Positions 33,599 through 43,106 of a stretch of 64,000 nucleotides of DNA are shown one piece after another. The stretch is from Andeanibacterium fulvum (GTDB lineage Bacteria > Pseudomonadota > Alphaproteobacteria > Sphingomonadales > Sphingomonadaceae), in contig NZ_JBANRM010000001.1 in NCBI RefSeq assembly GCF_037154085.1, forward strand, positions 868,001-932,000, read 5' to 3'. The position numbers were made by a program, and so were the translations under genes. Below the pieces are notes generated by a model, which had not been told where the DNA came from, searched no databases, and worked only from the letters and a program-made list of their open reading frames with translations. The stretch's first letter is position 1. Each line of letters begins with the position of its first letter.

Positions 33599-34993
33599 AT
33601 GCGTTTCCTCCCGATCGCCGTTTCCGCCCTTGCCCTGGCCTTGCCCGCAACGGCACACGCGCAGGCGCTGCCCACTACCCCGGCGGGACAGGAAGCGCTG
33701 GAGATCCTGAAGGAAGCGATCGAGGTGCCCACCGTTGCCGGGCGCGGCAATGTGCCCAAGCTGGTGGAGAAGCTCACCGCGCGTCTCATGGCGGCCGGTT
33801 TCGATCCGAAGGACATTTCCTTCACTCCGGTCGACGGCACCGATACCGGCTATTTCATTGCCCGCTATCCGGGCAAGGACCGCAAGGCCAAGCCGGTGGT
33901 GGTGAACGTCCACCTCGACGTGGTGGAAGCCAAGCCGGAAGATTGGGAACGCGATCCCTTCAAGGCCGTGGTCGAGAACGGCTACGTCTTCGGGCGCGGT
34001 GCTTCGGACAACAAGGGCGATACAGCCATGATGCTGGCCGCCGTGATGAAGCTCAAGCGGTCCGGCTGGGTGCCCTCGCGCGATCTGGTGCTGGGCATTT
34101 CGGGCGACGAGGAGACGCTGATGCGCTCCACCGCCAAGCTGGCCGAAACGCTCAGGGACGCCGAAATGGTCATCAATGGCGATGGCGGCGGCGGGGAACT
34201 GTCGAACGATTTTCAGCCGATCGTCTACAGCGTGCAGGCGGCCGAGAAGTCCTATGCCGACTTCAAGCTGACCGTCACCGACGAAGGTGGCCATTCCAGC
34301 CGCCCCGGCAGCTTCAATGCCATCGGCGCCATGTCGCGCGCGCTGGCCAAGGTCGATGCCTATCGCTTCCCGCCGCAACTCAGCCCGCTGACCAAGGCCT
34401 ATTGGGAAGGGACAGCGCCCAATGCGCCCGAGGAAGTGGCGGAAGCGATGGTGGCCTTCGCCGCCGATCCGAACAACACCGCCGCGGCCGAGCGCCTCTC
34501 GGCCCGCCCGGAATATGTCGGCCTGGTGCGCACTACCTGCGTGCCGACCATGGTGAATGGCGGCCACGCGGCCAATGCCCTGCCTCAGTCGGTCACCGCG
34601 AATATCAATTGCCGCATCTTCCCCGGCACGTCCCGCGTTCAGGCGGGCGAGATCCTCAAGCAAGTGATCGACGATCCCCGCATCACGCTGGAAATGATGG
34701 ACGATGGCTCGATCGAGTCGCCCGAAAGCCCGCTGCGCAAGGACATGATGGATGCCATCACCAAGGCCGTGCACCAGCGCGCGCCGGGGCTCACCGTGGT
34801 GCCGCAGATGAGCGCCGGGGCGAGCGATTCGATGTATTTCCGGGCACTCGGCATTCCCAGCTATGGCGTTTCGGCGATCTTCATGCGGCCGGACGATGAA
34901 TTCGCCCATGGCCTGAACGAACGTCTGCCCGTCGCCACGATCGATCCCGGCGTGAAGCAGTGGGAGACCCTTCTGCGCGAGATCCTGAAGTAA
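33599..34993 (+). CDS. M20/M25/M40 family metallopeptidase, exported
   Basis: 464 residues. Signal peptide MRFLPIAVSALALALPATAHA. Di-zinc ligands: H and D in VVNVHLDVVEAKP (near 103-105), D in GRGASDNKGD, and the catalytic Glu-Glu in GISGDEETLMR. The dimerisation domain is GGHSSRPGSFNAIGAM onward, and a final H is in EFAHGLNERLP. Probably a periplasmic carboxypeptidase or dipeptidase. It starts divergently from ubiA. Confidence 0.92.
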   Translation: MRFLPIAVSALALALPATAHAQALPTTPAGQEALEILKEAIEVPTVAGRGNVPKLVEKLTARLMAAGFDPKDISFTPVDGTDTGYFIARYPGKDRKAKPVVVNVHLDVVEAKPEDWERDPFKAVVENGYVFGRGASDNKGDTAMMLAAVMKLKRSGWVPSRDLVLGISGDEETLMRSTAKLAETLRDAEMVINGDGGGGELSNDFQPIVYSVQAAEKSYADFKLTVTDEGGHSSRPGSFNAIGAMSRALAKVDAYRFPPQLSPLTKAYWEGTAPNAPEEVAEAMVAFAADPNNTAAAERLSARPEYVGLVRTTCVPTMVNGGHAANALPQSVTANINCRIFPGTSRVQAGEILKQVIDDPRITLEMMDDGSIESPESPLRKDMMDAITKAVHQRAPGLTVVPQMSAGASDSMYFRALGIPSYGVSAIFMRPDDEFAHGLNERLPVATIDPGVKQWETLLREILK

Positions 34994-35025
34994 GCGGCCC
35001 CGAACTCAGACAAAGCACTCCGAAC

Positions 35026-35775
35026 ATGCCCGCCACTCCCGCCTGGCCGCCGCGCAGCGCGCCGCGCCTGTTCGTTCCCGGTCCGCTCGCGGCCGGGACT
35101 GCTGTGACCTTGCACGGCAATCCGGCGAATTATCTCGCCCGGGTGATGCGCGTGAGCGAAGGCGACATCGTCATCCTGTGCGATGACGAGACCGGCGAAT
35201 GGGCCGCCCGCGTCGCCTCCACCGGCAAGCGTGACGTGGTGCTGGAAGTGGCCGAACGCCTGCGCGAGCGGGAGGATGTGCCCGACTTCACCCTGTGCGC
35301 GGCGCTGCTCAAGAAGGATCGTTTCGACCTCGTGCTGGAAAAAGCCACCGAGCTGGGCGTGCGGGTGATCCAGCCGGTACTCACAAGGCGCTGCGTGGCC
35401 GACAAGCTCAATCTGGAGCGAGCCCGTGCGCTGGTGGCGGAAGCGGCGGAGCAATGCGCCCGCACTGCCCTGCCCCGCATTGCCGAGCCAGTGAAGCTCG
35501 ACGCCTTGCTCAAGGGCTGGGAAGATGGCCGAGTGCTGTTCTTCGCCGATGAGCTGGGCGGCGATCCCGCCCATGCTGCCTTCGCCGCGAAACAGGCCCC
35601 TGCCGCCCTTCTGATCGGCCCGGAAGGCGGCTTCGACGATACCGAACGCGAGGCGATCCGCGCCCATCCTGCGGCAAAAGCAATCACCCTTGGCCCCCGC
35701 ATCCTGCGCGGCGAAACGGCAGCGATTGCCGCCACCGCCCTATGGATGGCAGCGGCCGGAGACTGGCAAGAATGA
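35026..35775 (+). CDS. rsmE: 16S rRNA (uracil(1498)-N3)-methyltransferase
   Basis: A 249-residue SPOUT-class methyltransferase. N-terminal PUA-like domain (RLFVPGPL, HYLARVMRV-type segment) and a C-terminal knot with LIGPEGGFDDTEREAI and LGPRILRGETAAIAA, which bind SAM. KKDRFDLVLEKATELGV in the middle is diagnostic. ATG 35026, in the gap after the peptidase; gshA follows 52 bp downstream. Confidence 0.95.
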   Translation: MPATPAWPPRSAPRLFVPGPLAAGTAVTLHGNPANYLARVMRVSEGDIVILCDDETGEWAARVASTGKRDVVLEVAERLREREDVPDFTLCAALLKKDRFDLVLEKATELGVRVIQPVLTRRCVADKLNLERARALVAEAAEQCARTALPRIAEPVKLDALLKGWEDGRVLFFADELGGDPAHAAFAAKQAPAALLIGPEGGFDDTEREAIRAHPAAKAITLGPRILRGETAAIAATALWMAAAGDWQE

Positions 35776-35827
35776 CACTGACAATTTGCGCTGGCGCAGC
35801 GCCCTTTAGTGCCCTAACGGCGCCGCT

Positions 35828-37198
35828 ATGAGCACGCGCACAGCGTCAGATGGAGAGGAGCGGCTGATCGAAAGCCGCGACCAACTCGTCGCCCCCATGC
35901 AGGCCGGCGAGAAGCCGGTCAGCGCCTGGCGGATCGGGACGGAGCACGAGAAACTCGTCTTCGCCCAAAGCGATCACCACGCCCCTTCCTACGAGGAAAA
36001 GGGCGGCATTCGCGACATGCTGCTGGCCCTCAGGGAATATGGCTGGGAACCGGTGGAGGAAGGCGACAACGTCATCGCCATGTCCGGCGCCGACGGGGCG
36101 ATCAGCCTCGAACCGGCCGGCCAGCTGGAGCTTTCCGGAGCGCCGCTGGAGAACCTGCACCAGACCTGCGCCGAAACCGGCCGCCATGTGGGGCAGGTGA
36201 AGGAAATCGGCGAAAAGTTCGGTGTCGGCTTCCTGGGCCTGGGCATGTGGCCCGACAAGACCCGCGAAGAACTGCCCGTCATGCCCAAGGGCCGCTATGC
36301 CATCATGATGCGGCACATGCCGCGCGTTGGCACGATGGGCCTCGACATGATGCTGCGCACCTGCACCATCCAGGTCAATCTGGACTATGGTAGCGAAGCG
36401 GACATGGTGAAGAAGTTCCGCACCAGCCTGGCACTGCAGCCGCTGGCCACTGCGCTGTTCGCCAATTCGCCTTTCACCGAAGGCAAGCCCAATGGCTTCC
36501 TTTCCTATCGCAGCCACATCTGGTCGGACACCGATCCGCAGCGCACCGGCATGCTGCCCTTCGTGTTTGAGGATGGCTTCGGTTACGAACGCTATGTCGA
36601 TTACATGCTCGACGTGCCGATGTATTTCGTCTTCCGCGACGGGAAATATATCGATGCTGCGGGCCAGAGCTTCCGCGACTTCCTGAGGGGCGAACTGCCC
36701 GCCCTGCCCGGCGAATTGCCGACCGAGGACGACTGGCAGGATCACCTGTCCACCGCCTTCCCCGAGGTCCGCCTCAAGAGCTTCCTCGAAATGCGCGGCG
36801 CCGATGGCGGGCCGTGGGGCCGCATCTGCGCGCTTCCCGCATTGTGGGTGGGCTTGCTCTACGATCAGGGCGCGCTAGACGCCGCATGGGACTTGGTGAA
36901 GGACTGGACGATGGAAGAGCGTGAGGCCCTGCGCAATGCAGTGCCCAAGCACGCGCTGGATGCGCCCATCCCCGGAGGCCGCAAGCTGAAGGACATCGCC
37001 CGCGAAGTGCTTGAAATCGCACGCTCCGGCCTCTCCGCGCGCGCAAAGCTCAACGCAGCCGGTGACAATGAGACTGGCTATCTGAACGAATTGTTCGAGA
37101 TCGCCGAAAGCGGCATCGTTCCGGCGCAGCGCCTGCTGAACCTCTATAACGGCCCGTGGGGCAGCGACATCACGCGGGTGTACGAAGAGAGCTTCTGA
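35828..37198 (+). CDS. gshA: glutamate-cysteine ligase, plant/alphaproteobacterial type
   Basis: A 456-residue enzyme of the first glutathione step. Signature strings are RIGTEHEKLVF (residues 36-46), SLEPAGQLELSGAPL (ATP/glutamate site, near 93), MWPDKTREELPVMPKGRYAIM, RTCTIQVNLDYGSE and WSDTDPQRTG. The length and motifs match the plant-type GCS2 group rather than E. coli GshA. The 52-bp upstream gap has a GCGCTGGCGCAGCGC hairpin. No gshB in the window. Confidence 0.95.
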   Translation: MSTRTASDGEERLIESRDQLVAPMQAGEKPVSAWRIGTEHEKLVFAQSDHHAPSYEEKGGIRDMLLALREYGWEPVEEGDNVIAMSGADGAISLEPAGQLELSGAPLENLHQTCAETGRHVGQVKEIGEKFGVGFLGLGMWPDKTREELPVMPKGRYAIMMRHMPRVGTMGLDMMLRTCTIQVNLDYGSEADMVKKFRTSLALQPLATALFANSPFTEGKPNGFLSYRSHIWSDTDPQRTGMLPFVFEDGFGYERYVDYMLDVPMYFVFRDGKYIDAAGQSFRDFLRGELPALPGELPTEDDWQDHLSTAFPEVRLKSFLEMRGADGGPWGRICALPALWVGLLYDQGALDAAWDLVKDWTMEEREALRNAVPKHALDAPIPGGRKLKDIAREVLEIARSGLSARAKLNAAGDNETGYLNELFEIAESGIVPAQRLLNLYNGPWGSDITRVYEESF

Positions 37199-37206
37199 TT
37201 TCTTTT

Positions 37207-37285
37207 GTCGTCCCGGGCTTGACCCGGGACCGCTGTCATCCGGGCGCACTTGGCCAGCGATCCCGGCCTTCGTCGGGATGACGAA
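37207..37285. repeat. inverted pair of GC-rich hairpin repeats
   Basis: GTCCCGGGCTTGACCCGGGAC (plus, from about 37209) and its diverged inverted relative, readable on the minus strand as GTCATCCCGACGAAGGC from about 37282. They fill the gap between convergent gshA and the ICMT-like gene. Confidence 0.8.
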
Positions 37286-37296
37286 CGGCGCAGCCG

Positions 37297-38664
37297 TTAC
37301 TCCGCCGGCTGCAAGGCCACGGGCGGACGGCGACGGAACCGGAGCAGGACCTTGCGCAGCCGGCTGGTGATGAGGCCGTGCTCGGCCATCCAATCGTAAT
37401 ATTCGCGATATTTCGGGTCTTCCGCCAGCAGATGGGCCTCTTCGGTGCGGGCGCGCCAGTAATAGACCCCGCTGACGCAGGCGAGGAAGAAGGTGTTGCG
37501 CACCACGTCCACCAGCGAACCATTGGTGACAAAGAAGGGCAGTGTAGAGCACCACCAGAACAGGTTCTTCGCCAGATAGGCCGGATGGCGCGTGAAGCGA
37601 TAGGGCCCGTTGGTCAGCACTCCGCGATAGGTGAGGTTGGAAAAGCGGATACCGAAGGCCACTGTCGCCCAGGCATAGACTGCCGTCAGGAAGCCCAGCC
37701 AGGCCGCCCACACCCACATCAGGGTGGCATGGCCCTGGAACCAGTAAGCCCAGTCCGCCGTGTGATATTCGTAGCCGATCACCCCGTCATTCGACATCAC
37801 ACCCCAGACGAAGGGCGGATAGCACATCAATGCCGCCAGCCAGCCGGCGAGGAAGGGATTGCCGCTGCGTATATGGGCATCGAGCGGGCGCAGGGTGAAG
37901 AGATAACCGACCGTGCCGATCTGCACGTCGATCAAGAACAGCAGTTCGAACAGTACGCCGCCAAACCGCCCTGGATTATCGAGCAGCGCGGGAATGTCGG
38001 CATTCACGATATTGGCGAAGCCCGGCGGCAGGATGGAGATCATGAAGGCGCCGAAGAAGGCCTTGATCGCCCATGCGCGCCAGTGCTTCTTCACCTGCTC
38101 CGCATCCCACGCTTCGCGCCCGATCAGCATGGCTCCGAAATGCCAGGCCCCATCGCGCGGATTCACCAGCACACGATTGAGCCACAGCACATAGGGAACG
38201 GACAGCACGAAGAGCGGGATGGCCGAAACGCCGATCACTTCCATCGCGAAGAGATATTGCCCGTCCCAATACCAGCGGCACACGCAATAGAGGAAACCGA
38301 TGATCGCCCAGGTGGACCAGAGCCCCGCCAGCTTGGTGACGGAAATTTCGATCACATCCGAAAGCGGGCGTGGATTCTTCCAGTCGATGCCAGTCGACGG
38401 GCGCAGATGGACCTTCTCCACCAGCACCGACCATGCTGCCATCAGAACGCCGATGAGCAGCATGGATGCAAGGGCGGCATAGGCGCCGGACATACGCTCG
38501 CGCGGGCCGGGAAGGTTCAGCGCATCGGCGATCTGCGGCCAGTTGCGGCAGATCGCGATCCAGACGAACAGCCCCAGCAAGCCAACCAGCCCCACCCAGG
38601 GCGAAACGTCGCTCCGGGGCGGCCTTGTGGCGGCAATGGGGGCAGGTTCGGGACGCGCGCTCAT
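37297..38664 (-). CDS. multi-pass membrane protein with C-terminal ICMT/PEMT-like methyltransferase domain
   Basis: 455 residues, about nine to ten hydrophobic helices. The last 120 residues resemble isoprenylcysteine/phospholipid methyltransferases: LTYRGVLTNGPYRFTRHPAYLAKNLFWW and RARTEEAHLLAEDPKYREYYDWM, with the SAM-binding RHPxY and E-E residues. The N-terminal half (NWPQIADALNLPG, LWSTWAIIGFLYCVCRWYW) has no name I can give. The substrate is unknown. It lies downstream of bamB but a hairpin separates them. Confidence 0.75.
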   Translation of the reverse strand: MSARPEPAPIAATRPPRSDVSPWVGLVGLLGLFVWIAICRNWPQIADALNLPGPRERMSGAYAALASMLLIGVLMAAWSVLVEKVHLRPSTGIDWKNPRPLSDVIEISVTKLAGLWSTWAIIGFLYCVCRWYWDGQYLFAMEVIGVSAIPLFVLSVPYVLWLNRVLVNPRDGAWHFGAMLIGREAWDAEQVKKHWRAWAIKAFFGAFMISILPPGFANIVNADIPALLDNPGRFGGVLFELLFLIDVQIGTVGYLFTLRPLDAHIRSGNPFLAGWLAALMCYPPFVWGVMSNDGVIGYEYHTADWAYWFQGHATLMWVWAAWLGFLTAVYAWATVAFGIRFSNLTYRGVLTNGPYRFTRHPAYLAKNLFWWCSTLPFFVTNGSLVDVVRNTFFLACVSGVYYWRARTEEAHLLAEDPKYREYYDWMAEHGLITSRLRKVLLRFRRRPPVALQPAE

Positions 38665-38691
38665 GCCATGGGCGCATAGGGGAAAAGGGTT

Positions 38692-38711
38692 AAGGGGCGG
38701 GTAACGCCCCT
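38692..38711 (-). terminator. probable terminator after bamB
   Basis: AGGGGCG (38693-38699) pairs with CGCCCCT (38705-38711) around GGTAA. On the minus strand it is followed by TTAACCCTTTT. Lies 34 bases past the bamB stop. Confidence 0.55.
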
Positions 38712-38744
38712 GTCACTCCCGCGGTTCACCCGGCCCGAGGCCAA

Positions 38745-40100
38745 TCAGCGGTAGGCGCGGATCGTCCCGTCGTCGTCCAGGATATACAGCGTCTGGTTGG
38801 CCAGGATCGGCGCCAGCGAGACCGGCGTCTTAAGGTTGCGGAACGGCGTAGGCGTTCCGGTCATCACATCCAGCGTCAGCACTTCACCGCGCGAGCTGGC
38901 GACCCACAGCTTGTTCCCTGCCAGAACCGGGCCGGTCCAGAAGATGCGGTCGGTCCGCTTCTTGGGCTTCTTCCATTCCTGCAACTGGGTCAGCCAGCGC
39001 ACCTTGCCGTTGCTGCGGGCAATGGCCAGCATGCGGGCATCGTCGGTCAGGGTGAAGATCCATTCGCCGGCAAGCGCCGGAGTGGAAATGCCCGCCAGGT
39101 TAAGCTCCCAGATGCGCTGGCCGGTGACCAGTTCATAGGCAGCCATGCGGCCGCCCTGCCCCAGTGCATAGACGCGGCCCGAATCGATGATCGGATCGGC
39201 GTCCACGTCGGTCAGCGCGCCCACTTCGGTGGAGATATTGGTGCGCGAAAGCGCGTCAGCCCAAACCTCGCGGCCGTTCTCATAGCGATAGGCCGCCAGC
39301 TCGCCCGAGCTGTAACCGGCGATCACGGTGCCCTGCCCGGCCGCCGGGGCGGCAACGCCGAACACACCCGCCTGGCCGACCGAACCGGATTCATTCCACG
39401 AAACCGTGCCGTCCGCCGGGTTCAGCGCGATGATCTGGTTATCCTGCGTCATCACGAAGATCGTGTTGAACGCGATGGTAGGCGCACCACGCAGCGGGCC
39501 CGAGGGCTTCACGGACCACAGTTGCTTGCCACTCGCCGCATCCAGCGCGACCACATCGCCCACGCCATTGGTGGCATAGACGCGATCGTTCGAATAGCTG
39601 ACGCCGCCGCCAAAGGCCGAGCTTTCGACCTTGCCGGGAACCGGCATCTTGTAGGTCCATTTCTGGCTGCCGGTATTGGCGTCCAGTGCGTGAACCACGG
39701 CATCGGTATCGACCACGTAAAGCGTGCCGCCACCGACAACCGGAGAAGCCGCCAGACGACGCTTCTTGCCCGAACCGGCAATCCGCGCGGTCCACAATTC
39801 GGTGGGATTGGCTGCGATGGCGAGATGACCGTAGCTCTTGGAAGCTGTACCGCCTGCCTGGCTCCAATCGGCATTCACCTGCGGCGCGGGAACCACCACC
39901 GAAGTTGCGGAGAGTGCGGGGTCGACAGTCGTCCCAGCCTCGATCCGCGAGAGAATCGGCACGCGATTGCCGACGGTGGGCGTCTTGGGCTTGTCCTTGC
40001 CGCCGAAAACACCACAGGCCGACAGCGCGGTGGCCATCACGACCAGCATGGGGAGCGCCACCAGGCGCCGGGTAGAGATGCGGTTCATAGGCTTTATCAT
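38745..40100 (-). CDS. bamB: outer membrane protein assembly factor BamB
   Basis: A 451-residue lipoprotein of the BAM complex. Lipobox TALSAC (C29), then an eight-bladed PQQ-type beta-propeller with recurring strands such as GGGTLYVVDTDAVVHALDA and SNDRVYATNGVGDVVALDA. ATG 40100 is used for the GCGAGA upstream; an internal ATG at 40088 is possible. Twelve bases downstream of the YfgM-like gene, the standard pairing. BAM would be needed to insert the giant autotransporter encoded nearby. Confidence 0.93.
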   Translation of the reverse strand: MIKPMNRISTRRLVALPMLVVMATALSACGVFGGKDKPKTPTVGNRVPILSRIEAGTTVDPALSATSVVVPAPQVNADWSQAGGTASKSYGHLAIAANPTELWTARIAGSGKKRRLAASPVVGGGTLYVVDTDAVVHALDANTGSQKWTYKMPVPGKVESSAFGGGVSYSNDRVYATNGVGDVVALDAASGKQLWSVKPSGPLRGAPTIAFNTIFVMTQDNQIIALNPADGTVSWNESGSVGQAGVFGVAAPAAGQGTVIAGYSSGELAAYRYENGREVWADALSRTNISTEVGALTDVDADPIIDSGRVYALGQGGRMAAYELVTGQRIWELNLAGISTPALAGEWIFTLTDDARMLAIARSNGKVRWLTQLQEWKKPKKRTDRIFWTGPVLAGNKLWVASSRGEVLTLDVMTGTPTPFRNLKTPVSLAPILANQTLYILDDDGTIRAYR

Positions 40101-40111
40101 TCTCGCAACTG

Positions 40112-40894
40112 TTACTGCGCCGCCGCGGGCTCTTCACCCTCCCGGCGCAGGTCCTTCAGCGTCTCGTCGACATCCACGATGGCATCGACGCCCATCATCC
40201 CCGCAAGCTGTCGCGCCCGTGAACGCAGCGAATCGGGGGCATTCTCATCCTTGGCAATCTCGGCAAAAAGCGGCCCGGCGAGGTCCGGCTTGCCCATGTC
40301 GAGATAGGCCGCGCCCAGCAACTCGCCCGCGCTGCCGAAATAAGGCGTGCCGGGCTTTGCGAGCGGCTTGAGCTTTTCGACCACTTCCGCAGGTTTCATC
40401 TTGTCGTAATTGATCGAGATCTGACGGATCGTGGCGAGATTGCGATAGGGGTCCGGAACGCCGCCATCATTGGCGACTTCGCCATAAAGGCGCGCGGCTT
40501 CCACCATCTTGTTCTGGCGCACGGCAACACTGGCGCGCATCAGTTTGGCCACGGCGGCGGCACCGTCACCACCATCCTTTTCCAGCTTTTCGAGCGCCTT
40601 GGCCGCCGTATCGTTATTCCCGGCATCGAACTGATCGAGCGCCTTGACCAGCTCTTCGGACACTTCGTCGTGCCCGCCTTCGCTATATTCGGTCCACAGC
40701 AGCCAGCCGCCGAACAGCGCGAGGCCGCCGATCACCACGCCGGCAACCTGCTTGCCATAGTTCTTCGCGAAATAGGCGAACTGATCCTGACGCAGCGCAT
40801 CGTCGACTTCGCGCAGCAGCGCATCCTGCTGCTTCGAGTCGCGATCAGCACGCTTTTCGGCATCGGTCTTGGGGGTAGTCGGTGTAAGAGCCAC
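40112..40894 (-). CDS. YfgM-like tetratricopeptide membrane protein
   Basis: A 260-residue protein: a cytoplasmic charged N-terminus, one transmembrane helix (VAGVVIGGLALFGGWLLW, near 50-68), then a periplasmic TPR_21-type domain (KALDQFDAGNNDTAAKALEKL onward). YfgM associates with the Sec translocon and periplasmic chaperones. GTG 40894 with AAGG upstream. In many proteobacteria the order is yfgM-bamB-der; der is not found after bamB here. Confidence 0.85.
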   Translation of the reverse strand: MALTPTTPKTDAEKRADRDSKQQDALLREVDDALRQDQFAYFAKNYGKQVAGVVIGGLALFGGWLLWTEYSEGGHDEVSEELVKALDQFDAGNNDTAAKALEKLEKDGGDGAAAVAKLMRASVAVRQNKMVEAARLYGEVANDGGVPDPYRNLATIRQISINYDKMKPAEVVEKLKPLAKPGTPYFGSAGELLGAAYLDMGKPDLAGPLFAEIAKDENAPDSLRSRARQLAGMMGVDAIVDVDETLKDLRREGEEPAAAQ

Positions 40895-41042
40895 GCGGGA
40901 GCCTTCTGCTCGGTGAATTCCTTGTTTCGGGGGCTGTTTAGGGGCCTCGCGGCGATACCGCAATGGCGGATACCCGCCCATCCTCAACTGGGGCAGAACC
41001 GTGCCGCTTCCCGGGTGAACCGACCATTAAGCACAAGGCCAT

Positions 41043-42179
41043 TCAGCGCGGGCCGTGTTCCTCGATCGCACCGGCGTAAAGCGCGTGATATGCGGCCAGC
41101 ATCGCGCCCTCATCATAGGATTCCCGGGCCTTTTCCCAGTTGGCCTGCCCGATTGCCTGCCGCAACGCAGGATCGGCGGCCAAGGCAGCGAAAGCCCCGG
41201 CAAGCGCGGCTTCGTCTCCCTTAGGCACGATGTAAGGCGCATTCTTCTTCGCGACCATCTGCGCCACATCGCCCACCTGCGGCGCCGCGACTGGCAAACC
41301 GGCCGCCATTGCCTCCACCACGGAAATCGGAAACTGCTCGCTCCTCGACGACAGGGCGAAGATATCGAAGAGGCCCACCACCTTGGCAGGATCGGGCGCA
41401 AAGCCCGGCAGATGGACGCGCGTGGCAACTCCCAGGCGGCGCGCTTCATCCAGAATCGCCTCGCGTTCCGGCCCATCCCCCAGGATAACGAGCCGCCATT
41501 CGGGCGGAAGCGGCGCGAAGGCCCGCACCATGGCGGGCAGGTCCTTTACCGCACGCAACCCAGCCAGCGTGCCGATCCACTTCTCGCCCTCACCCTTCAC
41601 CAGCCCCGGCAAGGCATCCGGCGCAGGCAGCACGGCATAGGCTGCAGTGGGAATGCCATTGGCGATGCGGTGAACCCGGCGGGCGGGCTGATGCCACACC
41701 TCGCGGGCGATCCGCTCCAGCCGGAACGAGGGGACGACCAGCGCCGAAGCCCGCCGCAAGGCCAGACGGCGATAGATATTGCGGCGTGTCTTGAGGCGCT
41801 CGGCCTCGTCGGAATTGAAGCCATCCTCATGGTGGATCAAGGGTGGCAGCCCCAGCGATCGCGCGAACAGGCCGTGCGCCATCACTGCATCCATCGCGCC
41901 CCAATTATAGGTGAGCACGAGGTCGAAACCCGCCATCGCGCGCGCCAATTCCTTGAGGCGTCCCAGCGCGGGCGATCCGACAAGCGAGGGGAAATTACCC
42001 GGATAATCGACTGTTATAGCGCTGGAAATCAGCTTCGCCGCAGCCATCGCGCCGCGCTCCGCCGAGACGATGGTATGCGCAAATTCACTCCCGAAGGCGT
42101 TGATCAGGCGAACGCAGCGCACTTCCTTCCCGCCCGCATCGAAACTCGAATGCAAGTGCAGGACGCGCCTGGCGTTCAT
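41043..42179 (-). CDS. glycosyltransferase family 4 protein
   Basis: A 378-residue GT-B enzyme. The N-terminal half binds the acceptor (RVLHLHSSFDAGGKEVRCVRL). The C-terminal half has IGTLAGLRAVKDLPAMVRAF, LVILGDGPERE, and the EX7E donor motif region SSRSEQFPISVVEAMAAGLPVAAPQVGD (near 290-315). The acceptor is unknown; a cell-surface glycan role is usual. It overlaps the downstream side of the alpha/beta hydrolase gene by four bases. Confidence 0.9.
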   Translation of the reverse strand: MNARRVLHLHSSFDAGGKEVRCVRLINAFGSEFAHTIVSAERGAMAAAKLISSAITVDYPGNFPSLVGSPALGRLKELARAMAGFDLVLTYNWGAMDAVMAHGLFARSLGLPPLIHHEDGFNSDEAERLKTRRNIYRRLALRRASALVVPSFRLERIAREVWHQPARRVHRIANGIPTAAYAVLPAPDALPGLVKGEGEKWIGTLAGLRAVKDLPAMVRAFAPLPPEWRLVILGDGPEREAILDEARRLGVATRVHLPGFAPDPAKVVGLFDIFALSSRSEQFPISVVEAMAAGLPVAAPQVGDVAQMVAKKNAPYIVPKGDEAALAGAFAALAADPALRQAIGQANWEKARESYDEGAMLAAYHALYAGAIEEHGPR

Positions 42180-43042
42180 TCGACCTTCGCCAGCAGCCGG
42201 GCAATCGCCGCGACTGCTTCCGGTTCGGCCAGTGTGGGCGGGTGGCCCACGCGCTTGAGGGTCAGCGTTTCGGTGCCTGGCACTTCCTTCGCCATGCGCT
42301 TCAATGTCGCGGCCGAAAGAAGGTCAGACAACGCCCCCCTGATCGCCAGCACTGGCCGCCCCGCCAAGGCCCGATAGGCCGGCCAGAGATCGAAATCCGC
42401 ATTGGCCGCAGGCGCATTGAAGGGCTCGGCGATCTTCATGTCGTAATCGAAAGCGATACGACCATTGCCGCCGACAGCCATCACGCGCTTGGCCATGGCC
42501 AGCCAGTCGGTGATCGCAAAATCGGGGAAGATGGCCCCGCCCGATTCTTTCAGCGCCCGTGCCGCATGCATCCAGGTGGGAAAACTGCGCCCCTGCCCGA
42601 CATATTCGCGGATACGCGCGACACCTGCCGGCTCCAGCACTGGCCCGATGTCGTTGAGCACTGCTCCGGCGATCCGCTCCGCCCCGCCCGCGGCAAGCAG
42701 CATGGTGAGAATGCCGCCCAGCGAAGTGCCGATTGCGACAAAACGCGCAATCCCCGCCTGATCGAGCAGCGCATCGATATCCGCGACATATTGCAACGGA
42801 TTATAAGTCGCCGAATCCTTCGAGTAATCGCTCTCGCCCCGGCCGCGCAGATCCAGGCAAATCATGCGCCAATCGCCGGCAAAAGCCTCCGCGACAGGCT
42901 CGAAATCGCGGGCATTGCGGGTGAGACCCGGCAGGCAGAGCAACGGTGGCCGATCGGCCCGCCCGGGATAATCGCGATAATGCAGCTTGAGGCCGTCAGG
43001 CGAGGTCCAGAACCCGTCCTGAAAAGCGGCGCCATCTGCCAT
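42176..43042 (-). CDS. alpha/beta-fold hydrolase
   Basis: A 288-residue protein. Oxyanion region LLCLPGLTRNARDFEP, nucleophile elbow AIGTSLGGIL (Ser near 110), acidic residue in PVLAIRGALSDLLS, and catalytic His in VGHPP near the end. No signal peptide. The specific substrate is not evident. First gene of a two-gene unit with the glycosyltransferase (ATGA overlap), divergent from selO. Confidence 0.88.
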   Translation of the reverse strand: MADGAAFQDGFWTSPDGLKLHYRDYPGRADRPPLLCLPGLTRNARDFEPVAEAFAGDWRMICLDLRGRGESDYSKDSATYNPLQYVADIDALLDQAGIARFVAIGTSLGGILTMLLAAGGAERIAGAVLNDIGPVLEPAGVARIREYVGQGRSFPTWMHAARALKESGGAIFPDFAITDWLAMAKRVMAVGGNGRIAFDYDMKIAEPFNAPAANADFDLWPAYRALAGRPVLAIRGALSDLLSAATLKRMAKEVPGTETLTLKRVGHPPTLAEPEAVAAIARLLAKVE

Positions 43043-43106
43043 ATTCGCTGCACCCCTTCTCAGCCGGCTCCTTGCGCACGGCCCACCCAGCCCCCACTAG
43101 AGCGGG

